Shown piece by piece: positions 6,703-12,450 of a stretch of DNA of 12,450 nt. A program made the translations under genes and the position numbers. The number at the start of each line of letters is the position of its first letter. The stretch's first letter is position 1. The notes beneath the pieces are model-generated. The model was given only the letters and a program-made list of their open reading frames with translations, was not told where the DNA came from and ran no database searches. Origin of the DNA: a bacterium (GTDB taxonomy: Bacteria; JAUVQV01; DATDCY01); contig DATDCY010000060.1 of assembly GCA_036524115.1 (NCBI GenBank), forward strand, positions 1-12,450, in the 5' to 3' direction.

Positions 6703-7674
6703 TCAGGACTTGCCTTCGCTGAACTTCCCCATCGCCAGGAACTTCTCCTCGCGGAGACGGACCAACTCCTCCCGCGGGATGCCCTCGAGCGCCGCCAGGT
6801 TGCGCCGCAACGCCCGGCGCAGGAGGTTCGCGGCCCAGGCGTGGTTGCGGTGGGCGCCGCCGAGGGGCTCGCGGACGATCTCGTCGATGAGCCCGAAGCC
6901 CAGCGCGTCGCGGGCGCCGTAGCGCAGCGTCTCGGCGGCCTCGGGGGCGCGGGAGCGATCGTCGCGCCAGAGGATCGCGGCGCAGGCCTCCGGCGAGATC
7001 ACGGAGTAGATCGCGTGCTGGAGCATGAGCACGCGGTTGCCCACGCCGATCGCCAGCGCCCCGCCGCTGCCGCCCTCGCCGATCACGGTCGCGATCACCG
7101 GGACGCCAAGCTGCGTCATCTCCTGGATGGCGCGCGCGATCGCCTCGGACTGCCCGCGCTCCTCGGCGCCGATCCCGGGATAGGCGCCCGGGGTGTCGAT
7201 GAACGTCAGCACCGGCTTGCCGAACTTGTCCGCCAGCCGCAGCGCCCGCAGCGCCTTGCGGTAGCCCTCGGGGTTCGGCATGCCGAAGTTGCGCTGGATG
7301 TTCTCCTTGACGTTGCGCCCCTTCTGGTGCCCGATCGCCACCACGGAGCGCCCCTCGAAGCGCGCGAGCAGCGTCACGATCGACTGGTCGTCCCCGAACG
7401 CCCGGTCGCCGCGGATCTCGATCGCGTCCTCGAACATGTGGCGCGCGAAGTCCAGGAAGTACGGCCGCGCCGGGTGGCGCGCGATCTGGGTGCGCTGCCA
7501 GGGCGTGAGCTTCGAGAAGACGTCGTGGCGCATCCTGCGGACCTTGCGCCGCGCCTTCGAGACCTCCTGCAGCGACACGAACCGCCCGACGGCCTCCGCA
7601 AACAGCGCCTCGAGCTTCGCCTCGGCCTCGAGCAGCGGCCGCTCGAAATCCAGTCCTCCGTGCGTCTTGGTCAT
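6703..7674 (-). CDS. accA: Acetyl-CoA carboxylase carboxyltransferase, alpha subunit
   Basis: The product has 323 residues, close to the E. coli 319. It forms the carboxyltransferase half of acetyl-CoA carboxylase with AccD, moving the carboxyl group from biotin on AccB to acetyl-CoA to make malonyl-CoA, the committed step of fatty acid synthesis, in the cytoplasm. The N-terminal coiled-helical part (about 10-50) is followed by RMRHDVFSKLTPWQRTQIARHP (48-69), IGHQKGR (114-120), FGMPNPEGYRKALR (130-143), DTPGAYPGIGAEERGQSEAI (160-179), IGEGGSGGALAIG (198-210) and YSVISPEACAAILWRD (223-238), all hallmarks of AccA with the crotonase-fold oxyanion-hole glycines. The ATG at 7674 overlaps the dnaE stop by four bases (ATGA), so translation is probably coupled; there is no independent Shine-Dalgarno. 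Its frame stays open far upstream inside dnaE, but that part is not coding. accD is not in the window. Confidence 0.97.
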   Translation of the reverse strand: MTKTHGGLDFERPLLEAEAKLEALFAEAVGRFVSLQEVSKARRKVRRMRHDVFSKLTPWQRTQIARHPARPYFLDFARHMFEDAIEIRGDRAFGDDQSIVTLLARFEGRSVVAIGHQKGRNVKENIQRNFGMPNPEGYRKALRALRLADKFGKPVLTFIDTPGAYPGIGAEERGQSEAIARAIQEMTQLGVPVIATVIGEGGSGGALAIGVGNRVLMLQHAIYSVISPEACAAILWRDDRSRAPEAAETLRYGARDALGFGLIDEIVREPLGGAHRNHAWAANLLRRALRRNLAALEGIPREELVRLREEKFLAMGKFSEGKS

Positions 7675-10600
7675 CGCAGGTTCACCGCGTCCTTTCCGAG
7701 CAGTTCCTCCAGTTCCGACACCAGCTCCGGCGCCGGCCTCACGAGGCTGCCCCCGCCGGCGCGCAGCACCGCCTCGCTGTGCTGCGGCGTGATCAGGTGC
7801 ACGAACAGCGGCACGCTCCCCCGGTGGCGCCGCACGAGGCGGCCGAGCGCGTCGAGCGTGGCGCGCTCGAGCCCCGGGGTGAGCAGCCGCAGGTGCACCG
7901 ACCGCACGAGCCGCTCGCGCGCCTGCGCGATCGGCAGCACCTCGTCGGCGAGGATCTTGACCACGGGCTTCGCCCCCTCGCGCCCCCCCGGGGCCTCGCT
8001 GACGTTGGCCTTGCCGATGACGACCACGGCGGCGTCCGGCACCACGAGCTGGGCGCAGGTCTTCCAGAGCTTGGAGAAGATCGTGACCTCGAAGCTGCCG
8101 TCGAGGTCCTCGAGGGTGACGAACGCCATCGGGTCGCCCTTGCGATCGTTGTAGTTCTTGACCGCCGTCACCAGCCCGCCGACGCGCACCTCGGCGCCCT
8201 CGGCCAGCTCGCCGAAGCTGCGGCTCGGGGTGGTGAGCTTCGCCAGCTCGCGGGCGAACTCCGCCAGCGGGTGGCCGGTCACGAAGAACCCGAGCGCCTC
8301 CTTCTCGCCGGCGAGCAGCTGGCGCTCGGGCCACTCCGGCACCTCGGGGAGCCTCGGCTCCATCACCGGCTGCGGCGCCGCGGCGAAGAGGCTGATCTGC
8401 CCGTCGGTGCGGTCGCGCTGCGCCCCGGCCGCGGCCTCGGTCGCCACGTCCAGCGCCTCCCAGAGCTGCGCGCGGCGGGCGCCGAGCGAATCGAACGCGC
8501 CGCACTTGACGAGGCTCTCGAGCACACGCCGGTTGACGCGGCGCAGGTCGATGCGCGCGCAGAAATCGAAGAGCGAGACGAACGGCCCGCCGGCGCGCGC
8601 CGCGACGATCGACTCGATCGCCCCCTCGCCGACGTTCTTGACCGCCGCCAGCCCGAAGCGGATCCCCCCGGGCACGACGGTGAAGCTGCGCTCGCTCTGG
8701 TTGACGTCCGGGGGGAGCACCGTTATGCCCATCTCGCGGCACTCGGCGATGTACTGGACGATCTTGTCGGTGTCCGCCACTTCGCTCGTCAGCAGCGCCG
8801 CCAGGTACTCGCGCGGGTGGTGCGTCTTGAGCCAGGCGGTCTGGTAGGCGACGAAGGCGTAGGCCGCGCTGTGCGACTTGTTGAAGCCGTAGCCGGCGAA
8901 GTGCTCGATCTCGTTGAAGATCTCCTCGGCGAGCGCGGCGGGGACCTTGTGCTTGGCCGCGGCGCCGGCGACGAACTTCTCCTTCTGCTGCGCCATGACC
9001 TCGACCTTCTTCTTCCCCATCGCCTTGCGCAGGTCGTCGGCCTCGGCCGGCGTGAAGCCGGCGAGCACGGTGGCGATCTGCATGACCTGCTCCTGGTAGA
9101 CGGGGATGCCGTAGGTCGCCTCGAGCGTCTCGCGCAGCACCGGGTGGCGGTACTGGACCTTCTGCTTGCCGCTGCGCCGCTCGAGATAGAGCGTGACGTT
9201 GCCGGCCTCCAGCGCGCCGGGCCGGTAGAGGGCGTTGAGCGCGATCAGGTCGTCGAGCTTGTCCGGGCGCATCCTGACGACCGTGTCGCGCATCCCCGAG
9301 GACTCGAACTGGAAGATGCCGGCGGTGCGCCCGCTCGCCAGCAGCTGGTAGGTCGCCGGGTCGTCGAGCGGGATGTCGGCGATGTCGAAGGGCTTCTCGC
9401 CCGGCGGCTGGCCCGCGCGGATGAGGCGCACCGCGTCCTGGATGACGGTCAGCGTGATCAGTCCGAGGAAGTCGAACTTGACGAGGCCGATCGCCTCGAT
9501 CCCGCCCATGTCGAACTGGGTGAGCCGCACGTCCTTCTTCTGGTCCTTGAACAGCGGCACCAGGTTCTCGAGCGGCTCGGGCGAGATGAGCACCCCGGAG
9601 GCGTGCGTCGACGCGTGGCGGTTGAGCCCCTCGAGCGACTCGGCGATCTCGAGCAGGCGCGCGACCTGCGGGTCGTTGTCGCGCAGCTCGGCGAGGCGCG
9701 GCTCCTCCTCGAGCGCCCGCTTGAGCGTCATCTTGGCGTCCGCCGGGACGAGCTTGGAGATCTTGTCGACCTCCCCGTACTGCATGCCGAGCACGCGGCC
9801 GACGTCGCGGATCACCGCCTTGGCCTTGAGCTTCCCGAAGGTGACGATCTGCGCGACCCGGTCCTCGCCGTACTTCTTGCGCACGTAGTCGATGACCTCG
9901 TCGCGGCGGTTCTGCTCGAAGTCCACGTCGATGTCGGGCATGCTCTTGCGGCCGGGGTCGAGGAAGCGCTCGAAGAGCAGGCCGTACTTGAGCGGGTCCA
10001 GGTCGGTGATCCCCAGCGCCCACGCCGCGAGGCTGCCCGCCGCCGAGCCGCGCCCGGGGCCGACCGGGATGCCGCTGGCCTTGGCGTAGTGCACGAAGTC
10101 GGCGACCGCCAGGAAGTAGCTCGGGAAGTCCATCTTCTCGATGACCCCCAGCTCGTAGGCCAGGCGCTCCTCGTAGGCGCCGCGGGCCGCCGCGTCGGCG
10201 CCGGGGCCGAGGCGCCCCGCGAGCCCTTCGGCGGCCAGGTGCCGCAGCTGGGTCGCCGGCGTCTCGCCCGGCGGGACCTCGACCGCCGGGAAGCGGAACT
10301 CGCCGAGCTTCAGTCCGACGTTGCAGCGCTCGGCGATCTCGATCGTCGCCCGCAGCGCCTCGGGGGCCCCGGCGAAGAGCCGCGCCATCTCCTCGGGGGT
10401 GCGGAAGTAGAGCTGGTCGGTGCCGATGCGCATCCGGTCCTGGTCCTGCAGGGTCTTGCCGGAGTTGATGCACAGCAGAACCTCGTGGACCGGCGCGTCC
10501 TCCTGCCGCAGGTAGTGGCAGTCGTTGGTCGCGACGGTGGCGATGCCGAGCCGGCGCCCGAGCTCCGCGAGCCCGGCGTTGGCGCGCTCCTGCTCCGCCA

Positions 10601-11144
10601 GGCCGTTGGCCTGCAGCTCCAGGTAGAAGTTGCCGTCGCCGAAGATCTCGCGCAGCTCCAGCGCGGCCTTCTCCGCGCCCGCCGCGTCCCCGCGCAGGAT
10701 CTTCTGGGCGACCTCGCCCTTGAGGCAGCCCGAGAGGGCGATGACGCCGGCGGCGTGCCCGCGCAGGAAGGCCTTGTCGACGCGCGGCTTGTAGTAGAAG
10801 CCCTCGAGGTTGGCGGCCGAGGTCAGCCGCACGAGGTTGCGGTAGCCGGTCTCGTCGCGGGCGAGCAGCGTCAGGTGGTTGGCGGCGTCGGCGGCCCCGC
10901 CGGAGCGCTCGCGCATGTTCCCCGGCGCGATGTAGGCCTCGACGCCGAGGATCGGCTTGAGGCCGGCCTTCATGGCGTGGGAGTAGAAGTCGACGACGCC
11001 GTGCATCTGGCCGTGGTCGGTGATGGCGACGGCGGGCATGCGCAGCTCGGCGGCGCGCGCGACGAGCCTCTCGACGAAGATCATGCCGTCGAGCAGGCTG
11101 TACTGGGTGTGCACGTGCAGATGCACGAAGTCGGCGTGCTTCAA
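7671..11144 (-). CDS. dnaE: DNA polymerase III alpha subunit
   Basis: The 1157-residue product matches DnaE1-type length (E. coli 1160). It is the replicative C-family polymerase. The PHP domain (about 1-280) begins with HLHVHTQYSLLDG (8-20) and keeps ITDHG (41-45), E69, H90, C140 and NDCH (207-210). The palm has GPGRGSAAGS (363-372), the catalytic PDIDVDF (403-409) and KFDFLGL (556-562, third aspartate D558). Thumb/fingers and tandem helix-hairpin-helix segments follow (YGFNKSHSAAYA; IRFGLAAVKNVGEGAI). QISLF (916-920) fits the beta-clamp binding motif and sits where E. coli has its own. An OB fold spans about 986-1050. The start is TTG at 11144: an in-frame TAA lies four codons upstream and a perfect AAGGAG sits eight bases before it. 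The gene is followed by accA with a 4-base overlap, an arrangement also found in enteric bacteria. Confidence 0.98.
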   Translation of the reverse strand: MKHADFVHLHVHTQYSLLDGMIFVERLVARAAELRMPAVAITDHGQMHGVVDFYSHAMKAGLKPILGVEAYIAPGNMRERSGGAADAANHLTLLARDETGYRNLVRLTSAANLEGFYYKPRVDKAFLRGHAAGVIALSGCLKGEVAQKILRGDAAGAEKAALELREIFGDGNFYLELQANGLAEQERANAGLAELGRRLGIATVATNDCHYLRQEDAPVHEVLLCINSGKTLQDQDRMRIGTDQLYFRTPEEMARLFAGAPEALRATIEIAERCNVGLKLGEFRFPAVEVPPGETPATQLRHLAAEGLAGRLGPGADAAARGAYEERLAYELGVIEKMDFPSYFLAVADFVHYAKASGIPVGPGRGSAAGSLAAWALGITDLDPLKYGLLFERFLDPGRKSMPDIDVDFEQNRRDEVIDYVRKKYGEDRVAQIVTFGKLKAKAVIRDVGRVLGMQYGEVDKISKLVPADAKMTLKRALEEEPRLAELRDNDPQVARLLEIAESLEGLNRHASTHASGVLISPEPLENLVPLFKDQKKDVRLTQFDMGGIEAIGLVKFDFLGLITLTVIQDAVRLIRAGQPPGEKPFDIADIPLDDPATYQLLASGRTAGIFQFESSGMRDTVVRMRPDKLDDLIALNALYRPGALEAGNVTLYLERRSGKQKVQYRHPVLRETLEATYGIPVYQEQVMQIATVLAGFTPAEADDLRKAMGKKKVEVMAQQKEKFVAGAAAKHKVPAALAEEIFNEIEHFAGYGFNKSHSAAYAFVAYQTAWLKTHHPREYLAALLTSEVADTDKIVQYIAECREMGITVLPPDVNQSERSFTVVPGGIRFGLAAVKNVGEGAIESIVAARAGGPFVSLFDFCARIDLRRVNRRVLESLVKCGAFDSLGARRAQLWEALDVATEAAAGAQRDRTDGQISLFAAAPQPVMEPRLPEVPEWPERQLLAGEKEALGFFVTGHPLAEFARELAKLTTPSRSFGELAEGAEVRVGGLVTAVKNYNDRKGDPMAFVTLEDLDGSFEVTIFSKLWKTCAQLVVPDAAVVVIGKANVSEAPGGREGAKPVVKILADEVLPIAQARERLVRSVHLRLLTPGLERATLDALGRLVRRHRGSVPLFVHLITPQHSEAVLRAGGGSLVRPAPELVSELEELLGKDAVNLR

Positions 11145-11152
11145 GAACGCAA

Positions 11153-11158
11153 CTCCTT
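11153..11158 (-). promoter_or_regulatory. Shine-Dalgarno that fixes the TTG start of dnaE
   Basis: AAGGAG on the minus strand lies eight bases upstream of TTG (11144-11142). It decides the start because another TTG at 11152-11150 runs into TGA after three codons, and an in-frame TAA precedes the chosen TTG. Confidence 0.8.
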
Positions 11159-11190
11159 ACGTGCGGTTCACATGTCGTCTCGTGGCGGGG

Positions 11191-11219
11191 ATGATAGGCG
11201 CGGGGGCGGGCACTGTCAA
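11191..11219 (-). promoter_or_regulatory. Near-consensus sigma70 promoter of dnaE-accA
   Basis: TTGACA (11219-11214) and TATCAT (11196-11191, five of six) are separated by 17 bp on the minus strand. Transcription would start near 11184, giving a leader of about 40 bases with the AAGGAG site. This is the best promoter in the window and would serve both dnaE and accA. Confidence 0.75.
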
Positions 11220-11253
11220 AGCGGGTCCAACGCACCGCGCACGACCCGTGACC

Positions 11254-11419
11254 GGGCACCGGCCCGGGGGCGCCTGTTCACTTCCGTCTCGCCCTGCGGC
11301 CCTCAGCCGGCGAGAGCACTCATCAGCTGCTCGACTGTCAATGCGCCGGCCACACTCAGCGGACACTGCAAGCGGCCGGCGCATTATGACCGTTCACAGG
11401 CGCCCCCGGGCCGGTGCCC
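11254..11419. repeat. GC-rich palindromic element with 24-bp perfect arms and internal hairpins
   Basis: The arms 11254-11277 and 11396-11419 are perfect reverse complements, 118 bp apart. Short outer complementarity (CCCGTG at 11245-11250 with CACGGG at 11434-11439) could extend the stem across an asymmetric bulge. The interior folds into three further hairpins: 11287-11293 with 11309-11315, 11314-11318 with 11328-11332 (sharing two bases with the first), and the strong 11340-11351 with 11374-11385. The result is a cloverleaf-like four-way junction. No open frame with gene features is seen. It could be a non-autonomous mobile element, a structured RNA, or a processing or termination signal; none can be decided. 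Confidence 0.7.
11340..11385. repeat. 12-bp perfect hairpin nested in the GC-rich element
   Basis: 11340-11351 and 11374-11385 are perfect reverse complements (AATGCGCCGGCC on the left) around a 22-base loop. GTC (11337-11339) pairs with GAC (11388-11390) across a two-base bulge, lengthening the stem. Confidence 0.7.
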
Positions 11420-11493
11420 TGTGCTCGGGCCGGCACGGGCTCAAGCGGGGGCGGGGCGGTGACGGGCGGACGCATGGTGGAGCGCGAGGCCCC

Positions 11494-11593
11494 CCAGAAA
11501 ATGGGGACAGATTTATTTTTTGTGGCAGCCGTGCGGAGCAACGGGGGGACGTCCTGGAAAAATAAATCTGTCCCCATTTTCTGCATTTTCTGG
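11494..11593. mobile_element. AT-rich REP/RAYT-type palindromic repeat with 26-bp perfect arms
   Basis: The arms 11495-11520 and 11558-11583 are perfect reverse complements around a 37-bp GC-rich spacer. They contain GGGGACAGATTTATTTTT, far richer in A/T than the flanks. From general knowledge, palindromes with a GGGGACAGA core recur in proteobacterial genomes, often near REP-associated tyrosine transposases (Y1_Tnp). No transposase is in this window, so this would be a non-autonomous copy. The right side has a 9-bp tandem duplication (CATTTTCTG at 11575-11583 and 11584-11592), so the outer left arm can pair with either copy. Confidence 0.7.
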
Positions 11594-11743
11594 AGCGCGT
11601 AACGTCGCGGCCGCCCGGCACCGCCCCGCCCCCGCGCGCACCTGCATTGCAGAAGGTGCCCAAAGGGAAGGGGCGCCCCCCGGGTCGGAGCCCGCACTGG
11701 CGCCGAGACCGTGCCAGCCCGGGTACTCCGACGGACAACGCTG
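11594..11743. other. Intergenic stretch without a recognisable gene
   Basis: This lies downstream of the minus-strand gene ending at 11744. It is GC-rich with one short hairpin (CTGGC 11697-11701 with GCCAG 11713-11717), about 27 bases after that gene's stop. No T tract follows, and no convincing start-site-plus-frame is seen on either strand. Confidence 0.4.
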
Positions 11744-12450
11744 CTAGGGCGCCTGCCCGAACGGACGCAGGACGATGTCGATGTTGTCGACGAAGGCGCC
11801 GTCGGGCACCGCCACGGCGTGGTCCGGCGTCCCCTCGTAGAAGCCGAAGGGCTCGCCCGGCGCGGGCTTGTCGCGGATGTGCGCGCGGGCGCCGACCCGG
11901 TAGCGGCCGCCCGCCGGCAGGTAGATGACGTAGCGGCCGTCGGCGGCGGTCATCGCCGAGGTGAAGTCGGGGACGCGGCGCATGTCCTCGCCCGCGTAGG
12001 CGATGGCGAAGACCCAGCCGACCGGCGCCCCGGACGCGTCCGTGATCCTGCCGCGGATGCCGGTCGCCGTCGGGCCGCGCGGGCCGCCGCGCGAGAACAT
12101 CAGGTCGCGCATCTCCTCGAGCTCCAGGTCGACGACCGTGAAGGCGTCCACGGCCACGGTCGCCGGGTTGCCGGCGAAGATCCGCTGGAGGTCGCCGGGG
12201 ACGAGCGGGCCCGCGTCGCTCCCCGACGCGCGCTTGCGGGCGACGAGCCAGTAGCTGCCCTCGACGAGGTCGATGAGGTATGAGCCGTCGCGGCCGGACG
12301 GCGCGCTCGCGAAGTCCGCGGGGCCGAGGAAATTCGCGCTCTGGCGGCGGTAGGCGTAGACCGTCGCCCCCGCCAGCGGCCGGCCGCCGTACGTCAGCGT
12401 CCCGCGCACGCCCTGCGTGGGGGCGGGGGGCGCGGACGGCGCCGGCCCCG
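11744..12450 (-). CDS. Secreted-type protein with carboxypeptidase regulatory-like domains, C-terminal part (partial)
   Basis: The frame is open to the right edge, so the start lies outside; 234 complete residues are visible, ending with TAG at 11746-11744. It begins in a Pro/Ala-rich linker (GPAPSAPPAPTQG). Two beta-sandwich modules of the CarboxypepD_reg/transthyretin-like type follow. The first contains VRGTLTYGGRPLAGATVYAY, then DGSYLIDLVEGSYWLVARKR. The second contains IRGRITDASGAPVGWVFAIAY, then ADGRYVIYLPAGGRYRVGAR. Such modules (a 'G.V.d..G.pl.ga.V' strand, then a 'tdadGrY.l..l..G.Y.v' strand) are common in exported surface proteins and lipoproteins. A GTG at 12409 could be misread as the start, but the domain and linker continue upstream of it. 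No catalytic motif is visible. Function unknown; an envelope location is inferred from domain type and linker. Confidence 0.8.
   Translation of the reverse strand, partial: GPAPSAPPAPTQGVRGTLTYGGRPLAGATVYAYRRQSANFLGPADFASAPSGRDGSYLIDLVEGSYWLVARKRASGSDAGPLVPGDLQRIFAGNPATVAVDAFTVVDLELEEMRDLMFSRGGPRGPTATGIRGRITDASGAPVGWVFAIAYAGEDMRRVPDFTSAMTAADGRYVIYLPAGGRYRVGARAHIRDKPAPGEPFGFYEGTPDHAVAVPDGAFVDNIDIVLRPFGQAP

Noticed and set aside
6703-11259. A 1518-codon minus-strand frame that seems to fuse a large protein to AccA
   Set aside because: Only the last 323 residues (from 7674) are AccA. The upstream part is an off-frame reading of dnaE, full of Arg/Ala/Pro, and the true start is fixed by the ATGA overlap.
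11254-11419. Integron attC site
   Set aside because: The arms and ends lack the RYYYAAC/GTTRRRY core boxes, and no integron integrase or cassette is nearby.
7779-11462. A 1227-codon open frame on the plus strand, antisense to dnaE
   Set aside because: It mirrors dnaE codons in GC-rich DNA; the translation is low-complexity (Arg, Val, Glu, Leu, Asp), has no domain motifs and reads through the promoter region of dnaE.
1379-11616. A 15-base identity between 1379-1393 and 11602-11616 (ACGTCGCGGCCGCCC)
   Set aside because: Only one or so such match is expected by chance in sequence this GC-rich, and nothing else around the two sites is alike.
11394-11738. Short frames on both strands crossing the AT-rich palindrome, with peptides such as MGTDLFF and NKSVPIF
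   Set aside because: These are translations of the repeat arms; such peptides arise wherever this repeat family lies and are an annotation artefact rather than genes.

Overview
The window is very GC-rich bacterial DNA with long antisense shadow reading frames. It holds seven protein-coding genes, two of them cut by the window edges, and one 600-bp intergenic region rich in palindromes. The dnaE-accA pair, a periplasmic or extracellular multiheme c-type cytochrome domain, an outer-membrane beta-barrel, a TMTC-like glycosyltransferase and a palindromic repeat with a GGGGACAGA core together suggest a Gram-negative, probably environmental bacterium. A deltaproteobacterial-type lineage (Desulfobacterota or Myxococcota sensu lato) or a similar deep branch such as NC10 is likely. 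No rRNA, tRNA or complete taxonomic marker is present, so the phylum remains an inference.

Layout. Positions 1-1205 (minus) are the N-terminal part of a multi-pass GT-C glycosyltransferase of the TMTC/DUF1736 type, with its own sigma70-like promoter at 1251-1280. Positions 1405-5313 (minus) encode a 1302-residue secreted mosaic protein: signal peptide, five CxxCH heme sites, a fibronectin-III-like domain, a beta-helix domain, a second FN3-like domain, five cadherin-like repeats and a PKD domain. A 13-bp GC hairpin follows its stop. A 247-bp divergent region with two nine-base homopolymer tracts separates it from a plus-strand pair: an outer-membrane beta-barrel protein (5561-6232) and a small two-helix membrane protein (6236-6544). 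That pair converges on the minus-strand unit dnaE (11144-7671) and accA (7674-6703), which overlap by four bases (ATGA). dnaE starts at TTG and has a near-consensus promoter at 11191-11219.

Between dnaE and the last gene, 11220-11743 has no gene but carries two unrelated palindromic elements. One is a GC-rich structure closed by 24-bp perfect arms (11254-11419). The other is an AT-rich pair of 26-bp perfect arms (11495-11583) resembling REP/RAYT-type mobile repeats. The window ends in the C-terminal 234 residues of a secreted-type protein with carboxypeptidase regulatory-like folds (11744-12450, minus).

How the genes fit together. dnaE-accA is housekeeping (replication and the first step of fatty acid synthesis) in an arrangement also seen in E. 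coli. The rest concerns the cell envelope. The most interesting link is that a TMTC-type glycosyltransferase gene lies beside a gene for a cadherin-repeat protein; in animals TMTC enzymes O-mannosylate cadherin domains. A substrate relationship here is only a hypothesis.
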